DNA of 64,000 nt from Streptomyces sp. AJS327 (GCF_013450295.1 NZ_SKBR01000002.1:434001-498000), one strand, 5' to 3'. Shown: positions 26,901-35,534, counted from the stretch's first letter. Numbers and translations are program-made. The notes: generated by a model from the letters alone, not told the origin.

Positions 26901-27144
26901 CGCGCGGCGCCGGGGGCTCGGGGCCCCGGGCGGTCCCCGGGTCCTCGGTGGGGCCGTCGCCGGACGGGCCCCCGCCGGTGCTCCGGCGGGACGCGCGTGG
27001 GGTGGCCGGGTCCGGGGCGCCGTCGGCGCCCTCGGGATGGGAGGTGTCCTCAACCGGGGTGGTTCGCGCGGGAGATGTGGAAGATGGGGTCGCCGGGGTT
27101 GTGGTCTGGGAAACGCCCGGTGACTGACGTTGCTTCTTCCGCAC
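23983..27144 (-). CDS. cvnA: Conservon sensor histidine kinase-like protein CvnA
   Basis: A kinase-like membrane protein of about 1053 residues, first gene of the conservon. GTG 27144 is chosen because the sequence VRKKQRQSPG resembles the usual CvnA N-terminus. A disordered Pro/Thr/Asp-rich segment (about 10-150) leads to TM1 (LLVSVVLCAAAVLAAG), a helical extracellular nitrate-sensor-like domain (about 185-470), TM2 (LALVGGALLIAVGVSV) with HAMP, a long coiled coil (about 550-640), and an HATPase domain with HLLAELLDNATAASPP and VRDDGVGLPPERM. A Pro/Glu-rich tail of about 200 residues follows. No clear phosphoacceptor H-box is seen, as in other conservon kinases. Confidence 0.92.
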   Translation of the reverse strand: MRKKQRQSPGVSQTTTPATPSSTSPARTTPVEDTSHPEGADGAPDPATPRASRRSTGGGPSGDGPTEDPGTARGPEPPAPRAAPDSDTNSDTETDGPADTVADAAAAIEPGGGAEPEPMAATAPDTAAPPEPATGPAVPTSRRARVRNRLLVSVVLCAAAVLAAGAPAVLDATRNLAESQELVRDAELTQRASTLSHSLADERDAMVEFIAGGRISGRASGATESQRSRVDRQAEEIREGAPESVRRVLRTVPKLRQRALSGTGGALDTYQEYTRAVEVLHRLTDRAARKLPSRAGDVTEAPVDATTARALPDLARAVDGAAASRGLLRGALAGPGSQSPLMERAQRERVREQAAIADFEGVAGRAAREAYRSTVNGTDVSLAERYLRRLTDRPALDAGDRGLSAERVDTTLLARVDRMRGVQSSFATAEVRRLEGLRDADVTTLELRLALVGGALLIAVGVSVHTARSVARPLSVLRRGSGRLAADPAGAEPVRFKGRNDEFADVVRALNSLAESATSSRERALESEADRARLEGGRIRLEATRDELTGEQRRLRDELDTVRTELATARGELASAQEEAEAARAEPSRAEAERERAETIARLALRALGLVERQLGVIEGLEEKETDPDRLGTLFALDHLATRMRRHGENLLLLSGAERTAPRHPSPAPLLDVMRAAVSEIEHYKRVALGSLPPRTKIAGPAAGDLGHLLAELLDNATAASPPETQVRLAADALPSGEVLVSVRDDGVGLPPERMDALNALLEQAAANGAAAPERDGARVPAGLEALPVGEFAGPGTPGLGLRVVALLATRRGFRVELRERPEGGTAASVVVPEALVLREPTPGTEPLPEPGTRAPSSFDITRPPRPLTAAEVQDAHDAQEAAEFGGISREHSAEPEPTGGQGREHERREGPEGPAPVRSAPPAVTGKGLPKRTPKHRAPQRARPERPVRGTTDAEELRRRLGGFQRGAREGLREAEARLAAELPGEHDEPDGTGPTTPSGRRNPGAAPGPQGDPARQPDAAPGSGRAAEPGRDGTGRSGAQSDGGTAEEARR

Positions 27145-28028
27145 CCCTGCTCGCAATCTCGTCCCGCCTGCCCCGGTGGACGTCGGGGCGGCACAGTCCA
27201 ATGTGTCCGGCAGGAGGCGGCGTCCGCCCGCTGTGCCGTTCGACCCTTCCAGCGGGGCTCGGCGCCGCGGTGTGGAACCTCGCCGGGCCACCTGAAGGAG
27301 TGAACCGCACGAGGGAGTTGGCGAACAACTTCCGTGTACACGTCAATGGTGCGACCGGGGTGCGCGGCTTGGCAATCGGGCCTTCCCCTGGGAAGATGCC
27401 CCGCCCCTGACGCCCCCTCAGGGCTCGGAGCGCCCGCTTCCGGTCGGATCCAGCCGAATCCGGCCGGGTTCCGGCCGTCCGGTCCGCGCGTGTGACGGGG
27501 GCCTATGCCGGGTTTTCCGGACACGCGGCCGGTTTCGCCGCCGCCCGCCGCCGTTGGCCGGAACGGACGCCCCCGATTCGCCCGCCGTTCGCGCACCGGT
27601 CCGCCCTAGAAACCCCGCGCGCTCTCCACCGGCCCTCCGCAACCCCCACACGCGGCGCCGCCGGTTTCCCGGCCGCCGCCTTCCTGCCAACGCGTCCCGG
27701 AGCACCGCCCGTTCGGCGGCCGGAGCGGTACCGGAGGCGCACCGCCCACCCTCGCACGGCCGCGCCCTACGGGGCCGCCCGCCCGGACGGGGGAACCCGG
27801 CCCCCCGCCTCGCCGGGGGTGCGGCACCGGTAATCGGTGACCCCGTCCCGTCCAGCGGAGCCGATACGGGTCTCCCGGAAGCGCCCGGCCGCCCGGAAGC
27901 GCGGCTGGTGGACGCCCGCCGGGGCGGGGCTCGCCGGAGAACCGGCCGGTCCGGCGCGTGGGAGCCCGTCCGGCGCACGCCGTGCCGGTGCCGTCGCCCG
28001 GCTCCGCCCCACGCCGCACACTGGTCCC
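27145..28028. other. Divergent intergenic region, cvnA / PP2C-like gene
   Basis: About 880 bases without a convincing gene. A lower-GC stretch near 27290-27360 contains ATTGACGTGTACACGG on the minus strand, a possible part of the cvnA promoter. The rest (27420-28000) is dense in CCGG-type repeats, and its long frames on both strands look like shadows of composition. Confidence 0.4.
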
Positions 28029-28865
28029 ATGCGCATCGAGTTGACGAGTGAGCCGGGTGACCCCGGACGACCCAACGAGGACCACGCCTCCGTCGCCGTC
28101 CCGGCCCTCGGAACCGGTGGGGTGCTCGTGGTGCTGGACGGGGTGACCCCGCCTCGCGGGGACGACGGATGCGTGCACGGGGTTCCCTGGTTCACCGCCC
28201 GACTGGGCGGCGCCCTGCTCGAACTGGCCGGATCACACCGGGAACTGACCCTGCGACAGTGCCTTTCCCGGGCCATCGCACGGACGGCCGAGGCCCATCG
28301 CGGAGAGTGTGACCTTTCTCATGTTCGGACGCCACAGGCGACGGTCGTCCTCGCGCGCTGGGACGCCGACACGGTTGACCACCTGGTGCTCTCCGACTCC
28401 GCCCTGCTGGTCGAGACGGTGGACGGCACCGTCGAGGCGGTGCTCGACCCCCGGCTCAGCACCCTCCCCGACGCCGTCCGCGCCCTGCGGGAGCGCGGGG
28501 ACCAGGCCGGGTACGCGCGGGCCGTGGAGGCGCTGCGCAACGCGCCCGGCGGCGAGGGCTTCTACACGGCGGCCGCCGACCCGGAGGTCGCCGAGCACGC
28601 GGTGACCGGCGGCCGGGAGCGCGCGTCGGTCAGGGCGCTGCTCGGGCTGACCGACGGCGCCGCCCGCTGGACCGAGACCTTCCGGCTCGGGGGCTGGGCC
28701 GAGCTGTTCGCGCTGGTCCACGCCGAGGGCCCGGCGGGCCTCGTCTCCCGGGTGCGGCACGCGGAGAGCGAGCCGCCACAGGACGGGCCCCGGCGCGGGA
28801 AGCGCCACGACGACGCGACCGCCGTCCTGGTGGAGTTCGACTCCCGCCCCGGCGGCGCCCGCTGA
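28029..28865 (+). CDS. PP2C-like Ser/Thr phosphatase family protein
   Basis: A 278-residue protein with a PP2C layout: GRPNEDHASV near the N-terminus, VVLDGVTPP, a central VDHLVLSDSALLV and a C-terminal KRHDDATAVLVEF supply the metal-binding acidic residues. This resembles the abbreviated PP2C proteins common in Streptomyces. No SD precedes ATG 28029; CACACT lies about 8 nt upstream, so a leaderless transcript is possible. It converges on the coiled-coil gene. Substrate is unknown; counter-acting a Ser/Thr kinase is a family expectation only. Confidence 0.75.
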   Translation: MRIELTSEPGDPGRPNEDHASVAVPALGTGGVLVVLDGVTPPRGDDGCVHGVPWFTARLGGALLELAGSHRELTLRQCLSRAIARTAEAHRGECDLSHVRTPQATVVLARWDADTVDHLVLSDSALLVETVDGTVEAVLDPRLSTLPDAVRALRERGDQAGYARAVEALRNAPGGEGFYTAAADPEVAEHAVTGGRERASVRALLGLTDGAARWTETFRLGGWAELFALVHAEGPAGLVSRVRHAESEPPQDGPRRGKRHDDATAVLVEFDSRPGGAR

Positions 28866-28965
28866 CGACGGGCCGTCCCACCCGTGGCTGACGGGTGGTC
28901 ACCGGACCGCGCGGCGCGTCAGGGAGCGGCAAGGCGTACGGGGCGCGGGTTCCGCGCCGCGCGCC

Positions 28966-30405
28966 TCACTCCGCCGGGGTCCCCGTCCCGGGAGGGGCCG
29001 GGGCCGCGCGCTGGCTCGCGCCGGGTGGTGTGGGGCCCGGGGAGGGGCGCCCGGAGGCGCGCGGCGCCGCCCCGGTACCGGCCGCGCACCGCGTACCGGC
29101 CGACGGAGGGGCACCCGGCCCCGGCGACGCCCCCGACGCGTTCCCGGCCTCCGCCCGTCCGGGGGATTCGGCCACCGCGTTCCCAGGGGTCGCGCGCGGG
29201 CCGCCCGGGCCCCGGGCGTCCGGCGGCGGCGTGACCCGGGGCGCCCACGGGACCCACGCCACCAACACGGGGGGCGGAAGGGCGAGATGGGCGCCCCCCA
29301 CCGGGCCCCGCGCTCCCGACCGACTCGGCGCTCCCGACGGGCTTGGCGACTCCCGCGAGGCCGGCGCCCCGGGTGGGCTCGGCCATCCGGACGGTGGCCA
29401 CGGTCCTCCGGCCGTCCAGCGGCCGGGGACCGGCCACCACCATCCGTATCCGGCGCGCGCGCCCTCCCCGGCGTACGCCGCGCGGTCGTGCGGGAAGGGC
29501 GGAGTGGCCGGAGTTCCCCGGAGGTTCGGGGGACAGGGGGCGGTGGCTCCGGGCGGGGAGTCGGTGAGCGAGGGTGACGGGGGCGGCGCGGAGGGCGGCC
29601 GGGTGGCGTTCAGCAGCGCCGTGGTGAGCGGCTCGGAGCGCCCCTGCCTGGCGCGCGCCGTCTCCAGCGCCCGCAGCGCGGTCAGCTGACCGTCGCCGAG
29701 CCCGGCCAGCCGCGCCTCCACCCGGCCCAGGTTCCGGCGCGCGACCGTCCGCTGGGTGCGCTTGCGCTTCGCCAGCCGCCGCTCGCGGGCCAGTTCGGTG
29801 TGCACGACGGCGTTGAGCACCCGGGTGCGCTGTTCCGCGTCACGCAGGCGCCGTACCGCCACCGCCTGGCCCCTGGCGACCAGTTCCAGCACGTGCCGCC
29901 GATCCAGCGCCTGCCGCGGGTCCTCCGCGAACAGCAGCTCCAGGGAGGGCGGCAGGACGCTGCCGCCGCTCCGGTACTGCGCGCGGGCCAGCCGTCCGGC
30001 GGTGTCACGACCGGTGCCGAGGGCCGAGCGGGCCCGGTGCAGCGCGGCGTCCGCGCGGGCGGCCCGGGCGCGCTGGCGGGTGAGCCGGGCGGCGGTGCCG
30101 CGGTGGTCCGCCGCCGCCCGCCGCGCCCGCGCGTACAGCCCGCGCAGCTCGTTCAGCAACTCGCTGACCCGGGGCTCGGCGGGGTCCGCCGCGCCGGAGG
30201 CGGGCGGGCCGGGCGGCGGTGGCTCCGGGGGGTCGGCCGCCGCGGGCTGCGCGGTGAGCGCGAGCGCCGTCAGCGCGGCGAGAGCGCCGAGACGCAGGCC
30301 GGGAACACCCCGGCGGGCGGGCCCGGTTGGGCTCTCGGACCGGTCGCCGTGGGGGCCGGGGTAGGGGCGGCTGGGGGTCGGGGATCGGGGCTCGGACGGC
30401 GTCAC
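28966..30405 (-). CDS. Secreted coiled-coil protein with a degenerate (LytM/M23-like) C-terminus
   Basis: The first 270 codons look sound: GTG 30405 with GAGGTGG upstream, a signal peptide (LGALAALTALALTAQPAAA), then Arg/Ala-rich coiled coil (about 75-265) as in envelope hydrolases and their activators. After about residue 325 (GYGWWWPVPG) third-position GC falls. The other minus-strand frame (from about 29443 to 29250) has the better coding statistics and reads VAGPRPLDGRRTV, which resembles the start of the M23 domain that normally follows such a coiled coil. A frameshift with loss of the catalytic HxxxD and HxH segments is likely. The remaining tail is Pro/Gly-rich and probably not functional. 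Confidence 0.55.
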   Translation of the reverse strand: MTPSEPRSPTPSRPYPGPHGDRSESPTGPARRGVPGLRLGALAALTALALTAQPAAADPPEPPPPGPPASGAADPAEPRVSELLNELRGLYARARRAAADHRGTAARLTRQRARAARADAALHRARSALGTGRDTAGRLARAQYRSGGSVLPPSLELLFAEDPRQALDRRHVLELVARGQAVAVRRLRDAEQRTRVLNAVVHTELARERRLAKRKRTQRTVARRNLGRVEARLAGLGDGQLTALRALETARARQGRSEPLTTALLNATRPPSAPPPSPSLTDSPPGATAPCPPNLRGTPATPPFPHDRAAYAGEGARAGYGWWWPVPGRWTAGGPWPPSGWPSPPGAPASRESPSPSGAPSRSGARGPVGGAHLALPPPVLVAWVPWAPRVTPPPDARGPGGPRATPGNAVAESPGRAEAGNASGASPGPGAPPSAGTRCAAGTGAAPRASGRPSPGPTPPGASQRAAPAPPGTGTPAE

Positions 30406-30826
30406 CTGGCCACCTCGCTTTCGGCCGCCGCCGGATCGGGCGGCTGTGGCGAGCGTGGCACGGGGTGCTCCGGGGCCGCGCGCCGGAGCGGTGCGAACGC
30501 CGTCACCGGGCCACCCGAACGGGCATTGGCCCGCGCCGCGCCGACCGGCCGTCATGGGTGGGTCCGGCAACGGGACGGGCAGGGGCGGCGGCGGGCGGTG
30601 CGGGGGTGGGTCGGCCCCACGTCGGGCGATGGGCCGGACGTGGGGCCGGAGGGACGATGGCCGGGCGGCTCCGCTCCCCCGTGGCGGGGCCGCCCGGCGT
30701 CTGGCGCGCCGCCCGTGCTCCCCAACACGGGCGGCGCGGCTTGGCCGCCCCGGCGGCGGGGGCCGCCGGGGCGCGATCAGTCCCGGTGCGCCGGTCTCGC
30801 GACGGGGCGCGGCCGGGGGTGTGGCC
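30406..30826. other. Gap between the coiled-coil and beta-propeller genes
   Basis: About 420 bases on a stretch with no supported gene. It contains a GCCGGGCGGC / GCCGCCCGGC stem (30660-30669 and 30689-30698) and the terminator listed separately, plus the promoter region of the coiled-coil gene. Confidence 0.45.
30746..30773 (-). terminator. Terminator hairpin of the beta-propeller gene
   Basis: CGCCCCGGCGGC (30746-30757) pairs exactly with GCCGCCGGGGCG (30762-30773) over a 4-nt loop, about 55 nt beyond the minus-strand stop. Confidence 0.65.
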
Positions 30827-32293
30827 TCAGCCCTCGCCGAAGACCATCGCGAGCGGGCGTGCCGTGCCGCCGCTCTCCGAGGAGACCCGGCGCACCTTGT
30901 CGTCGCCCAGGTAGAGGCGCTTACCGGTGTAGTTGATCCGGCGGTCGCCATCCATGGAGTACTCCGCCTGGTGGCTGGATGCCGGGTTCTGGAGCAGCTT
31001 CTTCTTCTTGAACGACCCCGCGTCGACCTGCCAGAGCGATCCCGGTTCCTCGTAGGTCGGCTGCTGGTAGGCGAGCGGGTTCTCCTTCTCGTCCACCCCG
31101 AACGGAATCAGCGCGATGCCCTCGACGAGTTCGGTCTGGCCCTTCTTCTTGCCGGTCCTCATGTCGATGGCGACGACCCGGCTGCCGATGTTGGTCTGGC
31201 CCTCGGCGGTCTTGTCGGTGCTGAGGTAGAGCGTCTGGCTCTTCTTCCCGTACGCGAACTGGGTGCAGCCGTCCACGTTGGTCGAGGGGCAGTCGGTCTC
31301 GTAGCCCTTCTCCAGCACGTCGACCCTGCCCTGGACCTTGCCGCGCGGTCCGCTGTCGTCGATGGAGAGGAAGTCGGTCACCCCGGAGCCGGCCTCGGCG
31401 TCCCCGGAGTCCACCGCGATGAGCAGCGGGGAGACGGAGGCGACGTGCACGTACTCGGTCCCCCTGGGGGCGATGAAGCTCGACTTCACCTGCCGGTTCG
31501 ACGGGTCCAGCGTCTGCACCCGGTGGACGGGCGGGTCGCCGTCCCCGCAGCGCTGCACCGCGATGAGGGTCTTCTCGTCGCCCGCGTACCCGCGGTCCTC
31601 GCACTTCTCGTCACCGGTGGGCTTCCACAGCTGCCTGCCCTCGACCGACCACGCGGCGCCCCCGCTGACGCCACCGGCCGCGACGGTGTTCCCGGCGATG
31701 GTCACCTCGTAGAAGTCCATCGCGTCGCCCCACTCGTCGGCGACCCGCTTCTGCCAGCGCAGCTTGCCGCTGTCGAAGTCGACCAGGCCGACCTGGGTGC
31801 ACTCCGCGTCGCCGCTGGTGCCGTTCTTGAACAGGACGGCGGCCAGGCCCGCCTTGGTGACCTGCGGCGAGGTCCAGCAGATATCGCCCTTGAACGGAAT
31901 CTTCCAGCTGGGCTTCCCGCCCTTCAGCGGATATCCGACGATCTCCTTGTCGCCGGTCTTGACGAAGTTCTTCCTCGTCGTCCACATGCCCATCGCGTCG
32001 ATCTCGTCGTTGACCTTCGGCATCGCGACGGAGTGCAGCATCTTCCCCTCGGACGCCGCCGTCTCCCCGCCGTCGTCACCCCCGTCACCACCGGCGAGGA
32101 ACCAGACGCCACCGCCGATCACGAGCGCGACGGCGAGGACGACCCCGATGATGACGCCGGTCTTCGACCCCGAGCCACCGGGGCTCGGGGGAGCGGGCGG
32201 GCCGGGGGGCATCCCCGTGCCGCCGTCCGGATAGGGGGTGGGTCCGGCTCCCGGACCGCCCGGCGGCGAGGAGGGCGGGGGTGGTTGTGACAT
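30827..32293 (-). CDS. Membrane-anchored PQQ-like beta-propeller protein
   Basis: A 488-residue protein with a Pro/Gly-rich cytoplasmic start, one transmembrane helix (GVIIGVVLAVALVIGGGVWFL, about 46-66) and an exported beta-propeller domain with repeated strands such as GLVDFDSGKLRWQKRV, QTLDPSNRQVKSSF and VVAIDMRTGKKKGQ. The paired Cys residues (CWTS, CTQ, CEDRG, CPST) could form disulfides. The Asp-Gly-Gly linker after the TM is typical of Streptomyces wall-facing proteins. ATG 32293 follows AGGAG at 7 nt. Ligand or partner unknown; a sensor or scaffold role is possible. Confidence 0.82.
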   Translation of the reverse strand: MSQPPPPSSPPGGPGAGPTPYPDGGTGMPPGPPAPPSPGGSGSKTGVIIGVVLAVALVIGGGVWFLAGGDGGDDGGETAASEGKMLHSVAMPKVNDEIDAMGMWTTRKNFVKTGDKEIVGYPLKGGKPSWKIPFKGDICWTSPQVTKAGLAAVLFKNGTSGDAECTQVGLVDFDSGKLRWQKRVADEWGDAMDFYEVTIAGNTVAAGGVSGGAAWSVEGRQLWKPTGDEKCEDRGYAGDEKTLIAVQRCGDGDPPVHRVQTLDPSNRQVKSSFIAPRGTEYVHVASVSPLLIAVDSGDAEAGSGVTDFLSIDDSGPRGKVQGRVDVLEKGYETDCPSTNVDGCTQFAYGKKSQTLYLSTDKTAEGQTNIGSRVVAIDMRTGKKKGQTELVEGIALIPFGVDEKENPLAYQQPTYEEPGSLWQVDAGSFKKKKLLQNPASSHQAEYSMDGDRRINYTGKRLYLGDDKVRRVSSESGGTARPLAMVFGEG

Positions 32294-33160
32294 AGGGATC
32301 TCCTGGGGGTGTGTCGGTCAGGGGCCCGCCGCGGACTCCGCGTGGTGCGCCGCGCCGTGCCGTACGAGCCGGCTGACCCGGACCTCTCGCGTGCGGCGGA
32401 GAACCGGACCGCACAGCGCGCACCACCGCTTCGACGCGGGATGGACGGGGGGCCTGTGACGGCCGGGGGAGCGCGGACTCACCCGTGGGGTGCCGCGTTT
32501 TCTCCGCCGGGCCAGGATCATTCCCTCTCGGGTCCCGGAATTTCAACCCGCTCTGGATGTTCCGTAGTTCAGTGGAGTTGCACCGGGGATAATTTCATGT
32601 GCCAACGGAATGGGGGTAGTTGGTCACCGCAGTCCCGCGGGCGCGTGTTGGGACGGTTTCTTCCCGGTCCGTCGCCGGATCAATCCCCCGGTGTGGCGGG
32701 CGAGTTGCCACCCCGTCCGTGACGTCCGCCCCGCCCGTGACGTCCGCGCCTTCCGTGATGTCCGCCCGGTGCCGTCCGGCGCCGTGTCGCACCGTCTCGT
32801 GTCGTGCGCCCCGTGCCCTGGTGCCGTCCCTGCCGTCCCTGTCGTCCGTCCCCGTCGTCCTCGCGGCCTCGGCCGCCGCGCCGCCCGGGGCGCCGACGGT
32901 GGGGTGGTTGTCGGCGGTGGCCGGTGGTGGCCCGCTCGCGGCGGGGATGTTCCCGGGCCGGGCGCGGGAGGCCGGGTGCCGGTCGGGGCGCGGGCCGGAG
33001 TCCAGTCGGGTTGCCCGGGGGGACAGGTGGCAGGCCCGTCCGGTTCCGGGGAGCCGTGGGCGTGGTGTGGGCGAGGGGTGAGGCGCCGCCCCGTCGACGG
33101 TGGGGGGAGGCTCGCCGGTTAGGGTGGCCGTCCGTCTGTGTGAAGGGCTGGTCACCACCG
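32294..33160. other. Intergenic region with 18-bp tandem repeats
   Basis: About 870 bases with no supported gene. An AT-richer island (32530-32610) may carry promoter elements for the minus-strand beta-propeller gene. At 32717-32770 three imperfect 18-bp repeats of the type TGACGTCCGCCCCGCCCG occur. Confidence 0.45.
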
Positions 33161-33889
33161 ATGAGCGCTGCGGACACCCCCGGATGGCCCGTCGAGCCCG
33201 GCAGTACGGCGCTGAGCGTGCCGGTTCCCGAGGTCGACGCGGTGGTCCGCGGCTGGCGTGGGCAGTACGACACCGCCGCCCAGGGCGGCGGCACGGCTCA
33301 TGTCACGGTGCTTTTCCCGTTCGTTCCGGCGGCGCGATTCGGTGCCGCCGAGCAACGGAGGCTGCGGCGCCTCTGCGCCGAACACCCGCCCTTCGTGCTG
33401 GAATTCCCCTCCTTCGCCCGCTTTCCCGGAGTGCTGTATCTGGAGCCCGTTCCCGACTATCCACTGCGCGCCCTCACGAAGACCGTCACCGAGGAATGGC
33501 CCGAATACCCGCCCTACGGCGGGCTGTTCGGGGACGGGCTCGATCCGCACCTCACCGTGGCGAACAGCGGTGGCGCCGCCGTGCGCGCCGCGATTGAGGC
33601 CGACCTCTCGCCCCGGCTGCCGATCACCGCACCGGTCACCGGGCTGAGTCTCGCCGTCCACGACGGCGAACGGTGGCGGGAGTGGCTCACCTTCCCGCTC
33701 GGCGGCGCGCCCCCGGAACCCGGGGACGCGGCCGCGCCGGTCCCGCGCGCGGCCGCCCGCGCGGGGACCGCGCCCAGGCGACCCCGCGGCGTGGAACACC
33801 CGGAATGGGCGGAGCACCCGGAGCGGGGGAGGGACGCGCGGGTCAGCGCTCCCCGGCTGGCCGATCGGGGCGGCTCCAGGGCCACTTGA
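33161..33889 (+). CDS. 2H phosphoesterase / 2'-5' RNA ligase-like protein
   Basis: A 242-residue protein with the two HxT motifs of the 2H phosphoesterase superfamily: HVTVLFPF at about 47 and HLTVANSG at about 130, each in the expected beta-strand context. Family members open 2',3'-cyclic phosphates or related bonds in RNA or nucleotides. ATG 33161 has a weak upstream AAGGG; GTG 33140 is an alternative. The last 60 residues are Pro/Arg-rich, and the final 47 nt overlap the end of the convergent 93-residue gene, so the tail may be dispensable. Confidence 0.8.
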   Translation: MSAADTPGWPVEPGSTALSVPVPEVDAVVRGWRGQYDTAAQGGGTAHVTVLFPFVPAARFGAAEQRRLRRLCAEHPPFVLEFPSFARFPGVLYLEPVPDYPLRALTKTVTEEWPEYPPYGGLFGDGLDPHLTVANSGGAAVRAAIEADLSPRLPITAPVTGLSLAVHDGERWREWLTFPLGGAPPEPGDAAAPVPRAAARAGTAPRRPRGVEHPEWAEHPERGRDARVSAPRLADRGGSRAT

Positions 33890-34124
33890 GACCGGTGCGC
33901 TGGCGCCCCTCCGGCTCGTAGACGTACTTCCAGCCGCGCGGCAGCCCGAGCCGGGGGCTGAGCCGGGCGGGCTCCAGCCGGTAGACGTGGACCGTCTCGG
34001 GTTCCCCGTCGCCCGGGACCGGCACCGTGTAGTGCTTCGGGGGCCGTCCGGTCGGGCCGAGCAGTACCGGGAGCACCCGGCCGTCCAGCGGTCCGCCGAC
34101 GAAGGCGGTCTCCTCACTTCGCAC
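33843..34124 (-). CDS. Conserved hypothetical protein (93 aa)
   Basis: A small protein beginning [20 protein letters not shown] with [15 protein letters not shown] and [10 protein letters not shown] further on. The regular alternation and aromatic pattern suggest a small beta-rich fold found in streptomycetes, but I cannot assign a function. It starts 4 nt after the soxR stop, so it is co-transcribed with soxR and may be redox-linked. Its end overlaps the convergent 2H phosphoesterase gene by 47 nt. Confidence 0.75.
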   Translation of the reverse strand: MRSEETAFVGGPLDGRVLPVLLGPTGRPPKHYTVPVPGDGEPETVHVYRLEPARLSPRLGLPRGWKYVYEPEGRQRTGLKWPWSRPDRPAGER

Positions 34125-34128
34125 CGGT

Positions 34129-34605
34129 TCAGTCCCCCACGGGGTAGCAGGGCTGCGAGAGGTTCCGCGCGCCGGGCCCGTCGTCGCCGAGCGCGTCGCA
34201 CGGGTTGACCAGTGCGCACTGGGAGAAGGAGAGGCAGCCGCAGCCGATGCAGTCGGTCAGGTGGTCCCGCAGTTGCTGCATCAGCTCGATGCGCTGGTTC
34301 AGGTCGTCGCGCCAGCGCTCGGAGACGCGGGCCCAGTCCTCCGGGGTGGGGGTGCGGCCGTTGGGCAGCAGCGCCAGCGCCTCGCGGATGGCGGCGAGCG
34401 GGATCCCGAGCCGCTGGGAGGCCCGGATGAACGAGACCCGGCGGAGGGTGTCGCGGCTGTACCGGCGCTGGTTGCCGGAGGTGCGGCGGCTGCTGATCAG
34501 CCCCTCGCGCTCGTAGAACCGCAGCGCGGAGGGGGCCACGCCGGCGCGCGCCGCGAGTTCGCCGACGGTGGCTTCCTTGGCTTGCCAGGACAGGTTGGAG
34601 GACAT
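34129..34605 (-). CDS. soxR: Redox-sensing MerR-family activator SoxR
   Basis: A 158-residue SoxR. The MerR-type helix-turn-helix [24 protein letters not shown] is followed by the wing [10 protein letters not shown], a dimerisation helix, and the [2Fe-2S] cluster motif C-x2-C-x-C-x5-C as [12 protein letters not shown] at about 117-128. In Streptomyces SoxR responds to redox-active metabolites. TAGGCT lies 7 nt before ATG 34605 and no good SD is seen, so the mRNA may be leaderless. A MerR-type dyad lies just upstream and suggests autoregulation. Confidence 0.96.
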   Translation of the reverse strand: MSSNLSWQAKEATVGELAARAGVAPSALRFYEREGLISSRRTSGNQRRYSRDTLRRVSFIRASQRLGIPLAAIREALALLPNGRTPTPEDWARVSERWRDDLNQRIELMQQLRDHLTDCIGCGCLSFSQCALVNPCDALGDDGPGARNLSQPCYPVGD

Positions 34606-34623
34606 GGACGCAGCCTAACGCGC

Positions 34624-34642
34624 CCTTGAAGCGAAGTTTAGG
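34624..34642 (-). promoter_or_regulatory. MerR/SoxR-type dyad upstream of soxR
   Basis: CCTTGAAGCGAAGTTTAGG has half sites CCTTGAA and TTTAGG around a short centre. It resembles the SoxR box CCTCAAGTTAACTTGAGG and has the long-spacer geometry of MerR operators. It lies 19 nt upstream of the soxR start. Confidence 0.5.
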
Positions 34643-34751
34643 TCTGTGTCCCCGTGGTCAGTTCCGCTCTCCGGGTCGCCGACCACCCCGGGCCAGGCCT
34701 CCCGTCCCCTCGCGCCGCGCGTCAACTCCCGGGCGACCGGGGCCGGTCGGG

Positions 34752-35534
34752 CTACGAGGCGGGGTGCGGACGCGGGGGTTCGGCGACCGGGGAGATCTCC
34801 TCCGGGTCCAGCAGCAGGTGGCCGCCGTCGGCCAGCAACGGCAGGACGCGGCGGGCCAGTTCACCGACGGGCCCCTCGGCGCGCTCCAGCGCCAGCGCCC
34901 GGCGCAGCACCTCGGCCGACTCCGCGTCGTAGGCGGCGGTGCTGGTGAGCAGCGCCACGAAGTGGTGCACCATCCAGCGCCGCAACTCCCCGGCTGGCGG
35001 CTCGCGTTCCTCGTCCAGCCAGATCAGCGAGGCGGCCTCGACGGCCGCGATCCAGGTGCGCACCGCCATCCGCAGCCTCGGCCCGGGGGCGTCCAGCCCC
35101 AGGTGGCGGAAGACCTCCCGGGCGGCGTGCCGCCGCACCTCGTCCACGATCGCGCTGGTGCGGGAGGTCTCCACCATGCTGCCGCCCTGGAGCAGGGCGG
35201 TGAACCCGGCGGCGTGCTCCGAGACGAAGAGGAGGTACCGGTCGAGCACCCGCGAGAGCCGTTCGACCAGGGGCCCGTTCTCCGGCTCGGTGAAGCACCG
35301 CTCCAGTTCGTCGGCGGCCGAGCGCAGCGCGGCCTCGTACAACTGCTGCTTGCCGCCGGGGAAGTAGCGGTAGACCAGCGGCCGTGAGACGCCCGCCGCC
35401 AGTGCCACGCCGTCCAGGGACACCTCCTCCGGAGGGTGCCCGGCGAACAGTTCCAGCGCCACGTCGATGAGTTGGGAGCGCCGCTGGTCGACGCTGAGTC
35501 TGCGGTACGCGGGGGCGGTTCCGCTGGTGGCCAT
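34752..35534 (-). CDS. TetR-family transcriptional regulator
   Basis: A 260-residue regulator with a standard N-terminal HTH: RRSQLIDVALELFAG, SLDGVALAAGVSRPLVYRYF. The C-terminal ligand domain is about 200 residues, on the long side, and contains LLQGGSMVETSRTSAIVDEV. ATG 35534 is chosen because the domain begins soon after it, although the SD is weak. It lies about 280 nt downstream of the AurF-like gene on the same strand and could be its repressor. An operator-like palindrome upstream of the AurF-like gene fits that. Confidence 0.88.
   Translation of the reverse strand: MATSGTAPAYRRLSVDQRRSQLIDVALELFAGHPPEEVSLDGVALAAGVSRPLVYRYFPGGKQQLYEAALRSAADELERCFTEPENGPLVERLSRVLDRYLLFVSEHAAGFTALLQGGSMVETSRTSAIVDEVRRHAAREVFRHLGLDAPGPRLRMAVRTWIAAVEAASLIWLDEEREPPAGELRRWMVHHFVALLTSTAAYDAESAEVLRRALALERAEGPVGELARRVLPLLADGGHLLLDPEEISPVAEPPRPHPAS

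Noticed and set aside
27418..28276. Several frames of 100-190 codons before the PP2C-like gene
   Set aside because: No SD, conflicting strands and CCGG-rich repetition.
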